This document shows positions 17,500-28,682 of a stretch of 64,000 nt of DNA, one piece after another. Position 1 is the first letter of the stretch; the number at the start of each line of letters is the position of its first letter. Source of the stretch: Nocardia brasiliensis IFM 10847 (lineage in GTDB: Bacteria > Actinomycetota > Actinomycetes > Mycobacteriales > Mycobacteriaceae); contig NZ_BAUA01000035.1 of assembly GCF_000710915.1 (NCBI RefSeq), positions 62,001 through 126,000 on the forward strand, written 5' to 3'. Below the pieces are notes generated by a model, which saw only the letters and a program-made list of their open reading frames with translations, searched no databases and was not told the DNA's origin. Position numbers and translations under genes: made by a program.

Positions 17500-17535
17500 C
17501 GAAAGCCTCCTCCGGGCGAACCGAGGGGGCTTTCG
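17500..17535 (-). terminator. Hairpin terminator after ctaF
   Basis: CGAAAGCCTCCTC pairs with GAGGGGGCTTTCG with one bulge. It lies 11 bp downstream of the ctaF stop on the minus strand. Confidence 0.75.
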
Positions 17536-17545
17536 TCGAACGGGC

Positions 17546-17962
17546 TCAGTGCTTTTCGGGGCCCAGGTAGTACTCGAACACCAGACCCGCGGCGGCGGCG
17601 AGGACGCAGACCACGCCGAGGCCGATCAGCCAGAACTGGAAGAAGGCCAGGCCGAGCGCGGTGATGGAACCCGCACCCGCCAGCAGGATGGGCCAGAAGC
17701 TACCGGGCGAGAAGAAGCCCAGATCGCCTGCGCCGTCCACGATCTCGGCATCCTCGTAGTCTTCCGGCCGCAGGTCGAGGCGACGCGCGACGAAACGGAA
17801 GTAGGTGCCGATGATCAGCGACAGGCCCGCGGTCAACACGATCGCGGTGGTGCCCGCCCACTCCACACCGGTACGGGACTGGCCGGTGAAGTAGCCGTAG
17901 ATCACCGCGGTGATCGCGAAGAACAGCGTCAGCAACTCGAATATGCGCGCTTCGATCTTCAT
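17546..17962 (-). CDS. ctaF: Cytochrome c oxidase subunit IV (actinobacterial CtaF)
   Basis: 138 aa with four hydrophobic helices ([77 protein letters not shown]) and the family start [11 protein letters not shown]. It is a structural subunit of the aa3 oxidase in the bcc-aa3 supercomplex. Its start is 14 bp after the ctaC stop, so ctaC-ctaF is one operon; a hairpin follows. Confidence 0.95.
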   Translation of the reverse strand: MKIEARIFELLTLFFAITAVIYGYFTGQSRTGVEWAGTTAIVLTAGLSLIIGTYFRFVARRLDLRPEDYEDAEIVDGAGDLGFFSPGSFWPILLAGAGSITALGLAFFQFWLIGLGVVCVLAAAAGLVFEYYLGPEKH

Positions 17963-17976
17963 ATCAGATCAGTCCC

Positions 17977-19053
17977 TTACTTTGCCTCGGCCGCGGTCTT
18001 GGTCGTGCGCTCGGTGTTGAACGGCCGGGTCGACGTGGCGACCGGCGACTCACCGATGGACTCCAACGCTTCGGCGTTGGTCTTGCCCGCCCGGCGCGCA
18101 TCCAGGTACTTGGTGAACTTCTCCGGCGAGACCGCGCGGACCTCGAAGTTCATCATCGAGTGGAAGGTGCCGCACATCTCGGCGCAGCGGCCGACGAACG
18201 CGCCTTCCTTCTCGATCTTGGTGATCTGGAAGACGTTGTCCGAGTGGTTTTCCTTCGGGTTCGGCATCACGTCGCGCTTGAACAGGAACTCGGGCACCCA
18301 GAAGGCGTGCACCACGTCGGCGGCGGCCAGCTGGAACTCGATGATCTTGTTGGTCGGCAGCACGAGCACCGGGATCTCGGAGCTGGAACCGTAGGTCTCG
18401 ACCTTGTCGTAGTGCAGGTAGGACAGGATGTCGTTCTCCGGCTTGCCGTGCACCGGGCCCGGCTGCGGGTGACCGTCCTTGGTTCGCTCCTTGTACTCCT
18501 CGAGCTGCTCCTGGTTCGCGGCCTCACGCGTGGTGTCGATGCCCTCGAAGCGGTAGCCGTCCTTGAAGTTCACGTCGCGGTAGCCGAACTTCCAGTTCCA
18601 CTGGAACGCGGTCACGTCGACGGTGACATCCGGGTCGGCGACCTTCTCGTGCACGTAGTTCTGCACGACCACGGTGAAGTAGAACAGCACCGCGATGATG
18701 ACGAACGGCACGGCCGTGTAGGTCAGCTCCAGCGGCACGTTGTAACCGGTCTGCCGCGGGAACTCCGGGGAGTCGGGCTTCTTGCGGTGGAAGACGACGG
18801 TCCAGAACGTCAGTCCCCACACGATCACACCCATCACCAGGGCGGCGATGATCGACCAGGTCCACAGTTCCCGCATCCGGGTGGCCTGCGGCGTGACACC
18901 CGAGGGCCAGCCGAACCGCAGCCAAACATTGTCGATCGAGCAGCCCGAGACGAGCAGCGCGGTGATCCCGAGGGACACCGCCAGCCCGGCCCGCCGAAGG
19001 ATCCGGCCCCGCGAGGGTCGTGCCCCGATCTCTTCGCTCGCCTTGTGCGCCAC
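17977..19053 (-). CDS. ctaC: Cytochrome c oxidase subunit II
   Basis: About 358 aa, the CuA subunit of cytochrome aa3 oxidase receiving electrons from QcrC. The N-terminus has a lipoprotein signal ending LLVSGCS, then two membrane helices ([35 protein letters not shown]). The periplasmic cupredoxin domain supplies CuA ligands: His in [13 protein letters not shown] and the C-x3-C-x3-H-x2-M set in [12 protein letters not shown]. The start GTG 19053 is 7 nt from AGGAAGG; longer starts give an unlikely N-terminus before the signal. qcrCAB would lie beyond the left edge. Confidence 0.95.
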   Translation of the reverse strand: MAHKASEEIGARPSRGRILRRAGLAVSLGITALLVSGCSIDNVWLRFGWPSGVTPQATRMRELWTWSIIAALVMGVIVWGLTFWTVVFHRKKPDSPEFPRQTGYNVPLELTYTAVPFVIIAVLFYFTVVVQNYVHEKVADPDVTVDVTAFQWNWKFGYRDVNFKDGYRFEGIDTTREAANQEQLEEYKERTKDGHPQPGPVHGKPENDILSYLHYDKVETYGSSSEIPVLVLPTNKIIEFQLAAADVVHAFWVPEFLFKRDVMPNPKENHSDNVFQITKIEKEGAFVGRCAEMCGTFHSMMNFEVRAVSPEKFTKYLDARRAGKTNAEALESIGESPVATSTRPFNTERTTKTAAEAK

Positions 19054-19521
19054 GCTCACGCCTTCCTGGTCGCCACACATTCCGACATTTGCACCGCCGG
19101 GGCTGCGACCGCCCCGGCGATACGTTCTAAGCACATGTCAGGCCTCCCCGGTCTAGCGCGTGCGCCGCCTGAGAATGGCCTGAGTACTACGCAGCGTAGA
19201 CCAAACGAGCGCCCCGTTTGTCGTCGGGTCGCATTCGACACTCCGCCGATCGCGCGCGGGCCAGGGTACCGGTCGCGCTCATCTGCCCGTCCGCCCCCGC
19301 GCACCTCGGCAAAAGCCCTGGACAGGGTGCGCGCGACGCGCGGAGGGACGGCGTGCGGCATACTCGGACACAACATTTCGGCCGCTGTGCTCACCGCGAG
19401 GGCAGGCCCCGGCACGTCCCGGCACGACCGCTCGCGGCTGACACTGCGCGCCGCCTCCGCAAGACATTCGGGCGCCCCGTCCGGGCCGCGCCCCTGCACG
19501 AGAAACGAGGTTGCCGACGCC
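19054..19521. other. Divergent regulatory region ctaC / asnB
   Basis: 468 bp carrying promoters for ctaC-ctaF (minus) and asnB (plus). A perfect dyad CTACGCAGCGTAG at 19187-19199 is the only strong symmetry seen and may be an operator. No gene is supported; the long open frame through it is the 5' extension of asnB. Confidence 0.5.
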
Positions 19522-21465
19522 GTGTGTGGACTGCTCGGGTTTCTGACATCTGACGAAGCAGCACCTGGCGTGGTCGAGCAGGTGTACGACGCCCTGCACT
19601 GCGTCCGGCACCGCGGCCCCGACGAGCGCGGCACCTGGCACGACGACCACATGATCTTCGGGTTCAACCGCCTGTCGATCATCGATATCGAGCACTCGCA
19701 CCAACCGCTGCGCTGGGGTCCGGCGGAGAACCGGGAGCGCTACGCGCTGACCTTCAACGGCGAGATCTACAACTACATCGAGCTGCGCAAGGAGCTGGCC
19801 GAGGCGCACGGCGCGGAGTACGGCGAGGACGCGATCTTCCGCACCGAGGGCGACGGTGAGGCCGTCGTCGCGGCGTTCCACTACTGGGGCCCCGAGGCGG
19901 TGCGCAAGCTGCGCGGCATGTTCGCGTTCGCGATCTGGGACACCGAGACCAACGCGCTGTTCCTGGCCCGCGACCCGTTCGGCATCAAGCCGCTGTTCCT
20001 GGCCACCGGTCCCGGCGGAACCGCGTTCGGCAGCGAGAAGAAAAGCCTGCTCGAGCTGCTGGCTCCGCTGCAGCTGACCGACGCGCTGGACCCGCGCGCG
20101 CTGGAGCACTACACAGTGCTGCAATACGTGCCCGAGGCCGAGACCCTGCACAAGGACATCCGGCGGCTCGAATCCGGCAGTTATGCGACGGTGCGCCCCG
20201 GGGCCGCACCGGAGATCACCCGGTACTTCCACCCGCAGTTCACCGTGCGCCCCTTCGCCGAGGGCGCGGCGAGCGCGCGCTACCGCGAGATCGCCGAGGC
20301 GCTCGAGGACTCGGTCGCCAAGCACATGCGCGCCGACGTCACCGTCGGTTCCTTCCTGTCCGGCGGCATCGACTCCACCGCCGTCGCGGCACTGGCCATG
20401 CGGCACAACCCGAAGCTGATCACCTTCACCACCGGGTTCGAGCGCGAGGGCTACTCCGAGGTCGATGTGGCCGCGGAGAGCGCCGAGGCGATCGGCGCCC
20501 GGCACATCGTGAAGGTGGTCTCCCCCAGCGAATTCGCCGCCGCCATCCCCGAAATCGTCTGGTACCTCGACGATCCGGTGGCAGATCCGGCGCTGGTGCC
20601 GCTGTACTTCGTGGCCAAGGAGGCGCGCAAGCACGTCAAGGTCGTGCTCTCCGGCGAGGGCGCCGACGAGCTGTTCGGCGGATACACGATCTACCGGGAA
20701 CCGTTGTCGCTCAAGCCGTTCGAGTACCTGCCCGGCGCGCTGCGCAGGCTGGCGGGCAAGCTGTCCGACCGCATCCCGGACGGCACCAGGGGCAAGAGCC
20801 TGCTGCACCGTGGTTCGCTCACCCTGGAGCAGCGCTACTACGGCAACGCGCGCAGTTTCAGCGACGCCCAATTGCGGTCCGTGCTACGCGAATTCCGGCC
20901 CGAATGGACGCATCAGGACGTCACCGCCCCGATCTACGCGCAGTCGCGCGGCTGGGATCCGGTGGCGCGCATGCAACATCTGGACCTGTTCACCTGGTTG
21001 CGCGGCGACATCCTGGTCAAGGCCGACAAGATAACCATGGCCAACTCGCTCGAATTGCGGGTGCCGTTCCTGGATTCCGAGGTGCTGCGGGTCGCCGAAG
21101 GGCTGCCGTTCGAGCAGAAGATCACCAAGGAAACCACGAAATACGCACTGCGCCAGGCGCTCGAGGGCATCGTCCCGCCGCATGTGCTGCACCGCGCCAA
21201 GCTCGGCTTCCCCGTGCCGCTGCGGCATTGGTTGCGCGGCACCGAACTCTACGACTGGGCCCAGCAGCAGATCCTCGAATCGCAAACCGACCACCTGCTG
21301 AACAAGGCCGCGATCAGCGACATGCTCGTCGCGCACCGCGCCGGCGGCGTCGACCACAGCCGCCGCCTCTGGACCCTGCTCGTCTTCATGGTCTGGCACG
21401 GCATCTTCGTCGAAGACCGCATCAAGCCCGATATCCAGGAGCCGGTCTACCCGGTCTCCCTGTAA
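19522..21465 (+). CDS. asnB: Asparagine synthetase (glutamine-hydrolysing)
   Basis: 647 aa. It makes Asn from Asp, Gln and ATP; in mycolata AsnB homologues (LtsA) also amidate meso-DAP of peptidoglycan. GTG 19522 is fixed by the mature N-terminus CGLLGF, whose Cys is the class II glutaminase nucleophile after Met removal. Seen: RHRGPDERGTW, FNGEIYNYIELR, then the synthetase domain with SGGIDSTAVAALA (PP-loop) and LSGEGADELFGGY. The open frame continues far upstream but lacks family similarity. A terminator follows at once. Confidence 0.95.
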   Translation: MCGLLGFLTSDEAAPGVVEQVYDALHCVRHRGPDERGTWHDDHMIFGFNRLSIIDIEHSHQPLRWGPAENRERYALTFNGEIYNYIELRKELAEAHGAEYGEDAIFRTEGDGEAVVAAFHYWGPEAVRKLRGMFAFAIWDTETNALFLARDPFGIKPLFLATGPGGTAFGSEKKSLLELLAPLQLTDALDPRALEHYTVLQYVPEAETLHKDIRRLESGSYATVRPGAAPEITRYFHPQFTVRPFAEGAASARYREIAEALEDSVAKHMRADVTVGSFLSGGIDSTAVAALAMRHNPKLITFTTGFEREGYSEVDVAAESAEAIGARHIVKVVSPSEFAAAIPEIVWYLDDPVADPALVPLYFVAKEARKHVKVVLSGEGADELFGGYTIYREPLSLKPFEYLPGALRRLAGKLSDRIPDGTRGKSLLHRGSLTLEQRYYGNARSFSDAQLRSVLREFRPEWTHQDVTAPIYAQSRGWDPVARMQHLDLFTWLRGDILVKADKITMANSLELRVPFLDSEVLRVAEGLPFEQKITKETTKYALRQALEGIVPPHVLHRAKLGFPVPLRHWLRGTELYDWAQQQILESQTDHLLNKAAISDMLVAHRAGGVDHSRRLWTLLVFMVWHGIFVEDRIKPDIQEPVYPVSL

Positions 21466-21473
21466 CCGACCCG

Positions 21474-21503
21474 CGGAGTGCCCCTCGGCCAAGGGACACT
21501 CCG
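21474..21503 (+). terminator. asnB terminator hairpin
   Basis: CGGAGTG-CCCCT pairs with AGGGA-CACTCCG, 8 bp after the asnB stop. Confidence 0.75.
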
Positions 21504-21552
21504 CCGCGCAGCGCAGCCCGTCAGCGGCGCGGGCTACTCGATCGAATCAGCC

Positions 21553-22190
21553 TCCCGCGCACCAATTGGCTTGCCGCGCGCGTGTCCGTCAGCAGACACG
21601 TGAGCAGGAAGCGGACACGCGCGGGAAGCCAAAACGTGCGCGGAAGTTCGTCGCGCGGCAACACGGACAACCCGATCAAAGCAGCTCCCGCGCACCAATT
21701 CGCCCGCCGCGCGCGTGTCCGTCAGCAGACACAGGCGCAGGAAAGCGAAACGTGCGCGGGAGTACAACTCTGACGCGTCGCGGCCAACGTTCCGAGTCAG
21801 CCGCAGTCGCGCACGCTGGATCATAGGTCGCGTTCGTCAGCGCATACGCCAGGCATCACCTACTCGGCCCCGCGCATCGACGGCCCTTCGACGAGCCCAT
21901 CGGTGCTTGCCGACGTCAGCCCGCCGCGCGCGTCTCCGTCAGCAGACACGTGCGCGAGAAGCTGAAACGCGTGCGGGGAGCCAAACGTGCGCGGAAGTTC
22001 GTCGCCCGGCAACACGGACAGCCCGATCAAAGCGGCCCCCGCGCACTAATTGGCTTGCCGCGCGCGTGTCCGTCAGCAAACACGCGCGCGGGAAGCTGAA
22101 GCGTGCGCGGGAGAACGAAACGTACGCGGGAAGGCGAACCGCGCAGGGAAGCCGATACGTGCGCGGCAAGACGAAACGTGCGCGGGGGTG
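21553..22190. repeat. Interspersed repeat field between asnB and adoK
   Basis: Unit A (core GCGCGTGTCCGTCAGCAGAC with the hairpin GTGTC/GACAC) occurs at 21553-21599, 21686-21732, 21920-21949 and 22037-22082. Unit B (AAACGTGCGCGGAAGTTCGT and following ACACGGACA-CCCGATCAAAGC) occurs at 21623-21682 and 21976-22033. Thus A-B-A is present twice about 350 bp apart. 22094-22190 is a further run of GAAACGTGCGCGGGA-like words of about 20 bp. All reading frames are partly open because of base composition, but no frame is conserved between copies, so I call it non-coding. Confidence 0.8.
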
Positions 22191-22278
22191 TACGGCTCGG
22201 GACGGCCTACATCGACCCGCGTCAGCTGGACTCGCGCGCACAAGTTCGTCTGCGGCGCAACAGGTTGCGCACGGTGGA

Positions 22279-23634
<1,356 letters not shown>

Positions 23635-23991
23635 TCAGTTGAAGGAATCGCCGCAGGCGCAGGAGCCCGTGGCATTCGGGTTGTCGATCGTGAAGCCCTG
23701 CTTCTCGATGGTGTCGACGAAGTCGATGGACGCACCCTGCACGTACGGGGCGCTCATCCGGTCGACAGCCAGCTTGACGCCGTCGAAGTCGACGGTCAGG
23801 TCACCGTCGAGCGAGCGGTCGTCGAAGAAGAGCTGGTACCGCAGGCCGGCACAACCGCCCGGCTGCACGGCGATCCGCAGCGCAAGGTCGTCGCGACCCT
23901 CCTGGTCCAGCAGCGCCTTCGCCTTGCTGGCGGCAGCGTCGGTCAGCACCACACCGTGGGTTTCGGTGGCGGTCTCGTTCTGCACAGTCAT
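23635..23991 (-). CDS. HesB/IscA-type iron-sulfur cluster insertion protein (ErpA-like, Rv2204c-like)
   Basis: 118 aa A-type carrier for Fe-S delivery. ATG 23991 is preceded by GAGGAGAG. The three conserved cysteines are in QPGGCAGLRYQLFF and the C-terminal GSCACGDSF. Respiratory and LipA Fe-S enzymes are possible clients, LipA being encoded 18 kb away. Longer starts upstream lack the Shine-Dalgarno match. Confidence 0.94.
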   Translation of the reverse strand: MTVQNETATETHGVVLTDAAASKAKALLDQEGRDDLALRIAVQPGGCAGLRYQLFFDDRSLDGDLTVDFDGVKLAVDRMSAPYVQGASIDFVDTIEKQGFTIDNPNATGSCACGDSFN

Positions 23992-24186
23992 GAACTCTCC
24001 TCGAGGAACCTGTCGTCGACCCGTGAACAGCGCACGGGTCGTGTCGGTCAACACCACTCGGCGGGCTGCTATTCCCCATCTTGCCACCACCGGGCCCGAA
24101 GGAACACGTCACCTCTGTGACCCCACACACCTGCGCGAATCGGACCGCATTTCCCGCCGCGTATTCCATCGAATAGCCTGGTCGGT

Positions 24187-24858
24187 GTGAAATTGTTCCG
24201 TCGCGGCGAGTCCAGCAGCACCGACGCGGCCGCCGATGAGACGGCGACCGCGGACGGCAACTCGACCGCGGGCTCCACCCGAACAGCGGTTACCACCACT
24301 GCGGGCAAGGGCCGTCCCACTCCGAAACGCCGTGACGCACAAGGCAAGCGCCGTGGTCCGGTAGCTCCCGCACCCCTGACCGCGAAGGAGGCCCGCGCCC
24401 GGCGCAAGGCCACCCGCGGCACCAAGGAGGAGCGCAAAGCGGCCGCCGCCGAACGCAAGGCCGCGGTCGCCGACCGGCGCAACCGCATGCTCGCCGGCGA
24501 GGACAAGTACCTGCTGCCGCGTGATCAGGGACCGGTGCGCGGGTTCGTCCGTGACCTCGTCGACGCCCGGCGCAACCTGGTCGGCCTGTTCATGCCGATG
24601 GCGCTGGTACTGATCCTGTCGATGTTCGTGGCGCCCGCGCTGCAGACCATCGTCACGCTGGCGATGCTGGTCATGATGTTCTTCATGATCGCCGAGGGCT
24701 TCGTGCTCGGCCGGATCGTGAACAACCGGGTCCGGGAGCGCTTCCCCGACACCACCGACACCGGGTTCAAGCTCGGCTGGTACGCGTTCGTCCGCGCGTC
24801 CCAGATCCGCAAGATGCGGGCGCCGAAGCCGCAGGTCACCCCGGGTACTGCGGTTTAG
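24187..24858 (+). CDS. DUF3043 membrane protein (Rv2206-like)
   Basis: 223 aa. GTG 24187 gives MKLFRR. The first 130 residues are basic and partly disordered with GRPTPKRRDAQGKRRGPVAP, a family hallmark; then RNRMLAGEDKYLLPRDQGPVRG and two helices (FMPMALVLILSMFVAPALQ; VTLAMLVMMFFMIAEGFVLG). The tail ASQIRKMRAPKPQV is also conserved. Function unknown; the same neighbour of HesB in mycobacteria. Confidence 0.9.
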   Translation: MKLFRRGESSSTDAAADETATADGNSTAGSTRTAVTTTAGKGRPTPKRRDAQGKRRGPVAPAPLTAKEARARRKATRGTKEERKAAAAERKAAVADRRNRMLAGEDKYLLPRDQGPVRGFVRDLVDARRNLVGLFMPMALVLILSMFVAPALQTIVTLAMLVMMFFMIAEGFVLGRIVNNRVRERFPDTTDTGFKLGWYAFVRASQIRKMRAPKPQVTPGTAV

Positions 24859-25415
24859 TCGGCGGGGCGTCTCGCCGTTCGGCCGCTGCCGAAGGGGGAT
24901 CGCGCCGCCGAATCCGGTGCGGTCGGGGCAGCAGAGCGGCGCACCACCAACCCCGTGCCCGTCGCGCGCACACGTTGTGCCAGCCGTGCGGCTACGCCGG
25001 GACGTGGTCGCACCAGCCGGCCGACCTGCGCCGCCTCGACGCGACTGCGGTGCGGCCATGACCGCGCGGCCTTCCCGACGGCGCGATCGCGGTGCCGCTC
25101 AGCGGGTCCGGACATGAGTGCGGCCCGGCTCGTGGACACGAACCGGGCCGCGTAGTGCGGACACATGGGGATCAGTGGTTGGCGGTGCGGCCGAGCATGG
25201 CCGTCAGTTCGGCATGCATGCGCTGAGCGTCGCGATCGGTGACGTTGGTCGATCCGACCGGGCTCGAGAAGGCCCGAGCGAAGGCGGCGAAAGCGACGAT
25301 GACTGCCAGGGTGAGGAAGAAAGTAATCATGGCAGTAATTTTGCGCCCATTGAGTTACCGCCGAAAGTGGCGGTACTGACACACTTCGCAAAGATTCAGC
25401 CAGTATCCTTGGCGC
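24859..25415. other. Intergenic region containing a small frameshifted membrane ORF
   Basis: 557 bp. 24859-25170 shows no supported gene (long open frames are composition artefacts). 25172-25331 holds the small ORF listed next; 25332-25415 is the spacer to the AraC-type regulator gene. Confidence 0.5.
25172..25331 (-). pseudogene. Small membrane protein, apparently frameshifted at its start
   Basis: On the minus strand a frame with almost all G/C third positions runs to TGA at 25172-25174 and encodes FFLTLAVIVAFAAFARAF followed by a polar tail with DRDAQRMHAELTAMLGR. Its natural start ATG-ATT-ACT (25331) is one frame off. Removing one A from the plus-strand run at 25320-25323 restores MITFFLTLAV and a 52-aa protein: one N-terminal helix plus a short cytoplasmic tail. 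No clear Shine-Dalgarno site is seen. Family not recognised; the frameshift may be a sequencing error. Confidence 0.55.
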
Positions 25416-26393
25416 ATGCTGTCCAAGGTCGCCGTGGTGCTGTCCGATCGCATGGCCATGTTCGAGTTCGGGGTCCTCTGCGAGGTTTTCGGGCTCGACC
25501 GCAGCTCCTATGGGCTGCCCGCCTTCGACTTCCGGGTGTGCGGCGCCGAGCCGGGCAAAGCGCTGCGATCCACCTCGCCCGGCATCACCCTCACCCCTGA
25601 ATACGGTCTCGAAGAACTCGCGGACGCCGACCTCGTCGCTATTCCCGCAGCGTCCGCGAAGAAGGGCTTCGACCCTCGCGTCGTCGACGCCGTCCGGGAT
25701 GCCGCCGCCGCGGGCGCGACCGTCCTGACCGTCTGCTCCGGCGCGTTCCTGGCCGGTGCCGCAGGCCTGCTCGACGGCCGCAAATGCACCACGCACTGGG
25801 GCTACGTCGACGAACTCGCCGCCCTGTACCCCGACGCGACCGTCGACCCCGACGTGCTCTTCGTCGACGAAGGCAACCTGATCACCAGCGCCGGCACCGC
25901 CGCGGGCATCGACGCCTGCCTGCACCTGGTACGCCGCGAACTCGGCAGCGCCGTCGCCAACGCGATCGCCCGGCGCATGGTCGTGCCGCCACAACGCGAC
26001 GGCGGGCAGCGCCAATTCATCGAACGCCCCGTCGCCACCTGCACCTCCGACAGCCTCATCCCCACCTTGGAATGGATGAGCGACAATCTCGGCCTCGCCC
26101 ACACCATCGAAGACCTGGCCGCCCGCTCCACCATGTCCACCCGCACCTTCGCCCGCCGCTTCGCCGCCGAAACCGGCACCACACCGGTGAAATGGCTGAC
26201 CAACCAGCGCATCCTGCTCACCAAACAACTCCTCGAGGAAACCGACCTCGGCCTCGAACAGATCGCAGCCCGCGCCGGCTTCGGCTCCGGTGCGCTCCTG
26301 CGCCACCACTTCCAGCGCTTGGTCGGCATCGCCCCCACCGAATACCGCCGCCGCTTCGGCGCCCTGCCCGAACCTGTCGAAACCTCCGCCTGA
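25416..26393 (+). CDS. GlxA-type AraC-family regulator with DJ-1/PfpI domain
   Basis: 325 aa. Residues 1-170 are a DJ-1/PfpI-like sensor (VLSDRMAMFEFGVLCEVFG, TVCSGAFLAGAAGLLDGR with the elbow Cys, TSAGTAAGIDACLHLV). Residues 215-315 are an AraC double HTH (TIEDLAARSTMSTRTFARRF; LEQIAARAGFGSGALLRHHF). The ligand is unknown. The downstream neighbour is cobU 266 bp away, so control of cobalamin genes is possible but not shown. Confidence 0.92.
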   Translation: MLSKVAVVLSDRMAMFEFGVLCEVFGLDRSSYGLPAFDFRVCGAEPGKALRSTSPGITLTPEYGLEELADADLVAIPAASAKKGFDPRVVDAVRDAAAAGATVLTVCSGAFLAGAAGLLDGRKCTTHWGYVDELAALYPDATVDPDVLFVDEGNLITSAGTAAGIDACLHLVRRELGSAVANAIARRMVVPPQRDGGQRQFIERPVATCTSDSLIPTLEWMSDNLGLAHTIEDLAARSTMSTRTFARRFAAETGTTPVKWLTNQRILLTKQLLEETDLGLEQIAARAGFGSGALLRHHFQRLVGIAPTEYRRRFGALPEPVETSA

Positions 26394-26659
26394 ACCGCGA
26401 TGGAGCGGGTTCGGCGCGATCACCTCCGCGCCGACGACCGGAACCTGCCGGGAGCTCGAACCATCGCGTCCACGAAAGCCGGGCCGCATGGTTTCCGACC
26501 CGGAGCCCGGCGAGTCGGCGGTGGCCCGTCACACCTTCGACAAAAGCACCCCTTCTCGCGCGAACACGTTGTTTCGCAAGGCAAGTCGCGTTGCTTCTGC
26601 GCAGAAAGTGCGCGCCTTCTCACGCGTGACCACGGGCCGCCCGCACCGGTTCCGTTCCG

Positions 26660-27226
26660 ATGGTTGGTAGCGTGCCTCGCGTGTCGCACAGTGTTTCGGC
26701 TCCGCTTCGGACCCTTGTCCTGGGTGGGGCGAGGTCGGGTAAGTCCGCCTACGCCGAGGGGCTCGCGGCGGCGGGTGGTGCGGTGCGGTATCTGGCGACC
26801 TCGGTGCCCGATCCGGCCGATCTCGACTTCGCCGAGCGCATCGCCAAGCATCGCGACCGTCGGCCCGCCTCCTGGACGGTGGTCGAAAGTGCCGATCCGG
26901 CAACGGTTCTGCGCGGTCCGGCCTTCGGCGGCGCGACCCTCGTCGACGACATCGGCACCTGGCTCACCGCCCGCATCGACGCCCGCGACGCCTGGGAATC
27001 CCCCCGGGGCACCGTCACTCCCGACACCGACGCACTGGTCGCCGCCGTAGCCGCATACCCGCACCGGCTGATCGTCGTCACCCCCGAGGTCGGCATGGGC
27101 GTAGTCCCCGCCACCCGCTCCGGCCGCCTGTTCCGCGACGAAATCGGCACCCTCAACCAGCGCCTGGCCCACACCTGCGACGAAGCCTTCCTCGTCGTGG
27201 CCGGCCTCCCCCTCCGCCTCAAATAG
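26660..27226 (+). CDS. cobU: Adenosylcobinamide kinase / adenosylcobinamide-phosphate guanylyltransferase
   Basis: 188 aa. Bifunctional: phosphorylates adenosylcobinamide and transfers GMP to give AdoCbi-GDP. LVLGGARSGKSAYAEGLA is the P-loop; VDDIGTWLTARID replaces the usual VDCLTxW; VTPEVGMGVVPATRSGRLFRDEIGTLNQRLA is the CobU C-terminal signature. ATG 26660 is used; GTG 26674 is possible. No cobalamin riboswitch was recognised in the 266 bp upstream. First gene of the cobU-cobT-cobS set. Confidence 0.94.
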   Translation: MVGSVPRVSHSVSAPLRTLVLGGARSGKSAYAEGLAAAGGAVRYLATSVPDPADLDFAERIAKHRDRRPASWTVVESADPATVLRGPAFGGATLVDDIGTWLTARIDARDAWESPRGTVTPDTDALVAAVAAYPHRLIVVTPEVGMGVVPATRSGRLFRDEIGTLNQRLAHTCDEAFLVVAGLPLRLK

Positions 27227-27313
27227 CGCCGACGTCGCCCAGCTCAGGGAAGTCCTCCCCCGCATCCGCGCCGCCGCTGAACCCGCCAGCGTCGCCCTCT
27301 GACTTGGTCGATT

Positions 27314-27374
27314 GATCAGGAGGAAATGGTGGCGGCATCAGTCGAGAGCCTCCCGCCACCATTACCCCCTGATC
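27314..27374 (-). repeat. 61-bp intergenic palindrome family, copy R4 (reverse orientation)
   Basis: GATCAGGAGGAAATGGTGGC, loop GGCATCAGTCGAGAG (the complement of the CTCTCG..GATGCC loop of other copies), right arm CCACCATTACCCCCTGATC. Between cobU and cobT. Confidence 0.87.
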
Positions 27375-27484
27375 GTCCGTCCAGCACTGGGGATGTGGGT
27401 GGGTGCGGTGGGGCAGGCGGGGAGCGGGCAAGATTGGGTGGGAGAGTGCGGTGGTCTGGGCCGCTCCGACCGGAAGGGTGGATA

Positions 27485-28618
27485 GTGACAGACGGATTCG
27501 GGGCGGTGACACCGCCCGACGCACAGGTTCGGGCGGCGGCCGAGCGGCGACAGGCACAGTTGACCAAACCCGGTGGGGCGCTGGGCCGGCTGGAAGAGCT
27601 GGGCAACTGGGTCGCGGCCTGTCAGGGCGTGTGCCCGCCGAAGCAGTTCGAGCGCGCCAGGGTCGTGGTGTTCGCCGGGGATCACGGCGTTGCGCGGCAC
27701 GGGGTTTCGGCGTATCCGAGCGAGGTCACGGCGCAGATGGTCGCGAACTTCCTCGCGGGCGGCGCCGCGGTGAACGCGCTCGCCGCGGTCGCGAACGCCA
27801 CCGTCCGGGTCGCGGACATTTCCGTCGACGCCGACACCGACCCGGTGGTCACCAAGCACAAGGTGCGCCGGTCCAGCGGCGCGATCGACCGCGAGGACGC
27901 CCTGACCGAAGACGAGGTGCGCGCCGCCCTCGCGGCAGGTAGGGCGATCGCCGACGAGGAGATCGACGCGGGCGCCGACCTGCTCATCGCAGGCGATATG
28001 GGCATCGGCAACACCACCCCCGCCACCGTGCTGATCGCCACCCTCACCGACACCGAGCCGGTCGCCGCGGTCGGCCGGGGCACCGGGGTCGACGACGCGG
28101 GCTGGTCCCGCAAGGTCGCGGCGATCCGGGATGCCATGCGCCGAGCCCGTCCCGTGGTCAAGGACCCGGTCGAACTGCTCCGCGTCGCCGCCGGCGCCGA
28201 CTTCGCCGCGATGGCGGCGTTCCTCGCCCAAGCCGCCGCACGCCGGACACCCGTGCTGCTCGACGGCGTAGTCGTGACGGCCGCGGCTCTGGTCGCAGAG
28301 GATCTGGCGGCAGGCTCGTCGGCCTGGTGGCTGGCGGGTCACCGCTCCACCGAACCCGCCCACCAACTCGCCCTGCAACGTCTCCGGCTCGAGCCGCTGT
28401 TCGATTTCGGCATGCGCCTCGGCGAAGGTTCCGGCGCCCTCACCGCGCTCCCCCTGCTCCGTGCCGCGGTCGCCGCCCTCGCGGACATGTCCACGTTCGC
28501 CGAGGCAGGCGTCAGCACCGCCGACACCGATACCGCCGACAACACCGCCCTTTCCGTCCCCGCCGACACCGACGCCGCCCCCTCCGTTCCCGCCGGCACC
28601 CCGAACCTCCGCAAGTGA
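27485..28618 (+). CDS. cobT: Nicotinate-nucleotide--dimethylbenzimidazole phosphoribosyltransferase
   Basis: 377 aa; makes alpha-ribazole phosphate for the lower ligand of cobalamin. GTG 27485 follows GGAAGGG and gives MTDGFGAV. Seen: [50 protein letters not shown] and [12 protein letters not shown], all CobT signatures including the catalytic Glu region near [17 protein letters not shown]. The last 40 residues are a Thr/Asp/Pro-rich extension beyond the usual fold. Confidence 0.96.
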   Translation: MTDGFGAVTPPDAQVRAAAERRQAQLTKPGGALGRLEELGNWVAACQGVCPPKQFERARVVVFAGDHGVARHGVSAYPSEVTAQMVANFLAGGAAVNALAAVANATVRVADISVDADTDPVVTKHKVRRSSGAIDREDALTEDEVRAALAAGRAIADEEIDAGADLLIAGDMGIGNTTPATVLIATLTDTEPVAAVGRGTGVDDAGWSRKVAAIRDAMRRARPVVKDPVELLRVAAGADFAAMAAFLAQAAARRTPVLLDGVVVTAAALVAEDLAAGSSAWWLAGHRSTEPAHQLALQRLRLEPLFDFGMRLGEGSGALTALPLLRAAVAALADMSTFAEAGVSTADTDTADNTALSVPADTDAAPSVPAGTPNLRK

Positions 28619-28682
28619 CCCACCGGCCCGTGGTCGCGACCACACGCACGCCCGCGAACGCGCGTGCGGCGTCGACGGCCCG

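Noticed and set aside
18160..19521. Plus-strand open frame before asnB that would give a 1101-aa protein
   Set aside because: The first 454 codons are the shadow of ctaC and the intergenic region; AsnB must start with Met-Cys at 19522.
21553..22190. CRISPR array
   Set aside because: Repeat units are of uneven length and spacing and contain no unique spacers of constant size; no cas genes.
24855..26489. Minus-strand 544-aa frame
   Set aside because: Antisense of the GlxA/AraC-type regulator gene; no start site or domain.
26394..26659. Cobalamin riboswitch before cobU
   Set aside because: No B12-box or typical conserved core could be found.
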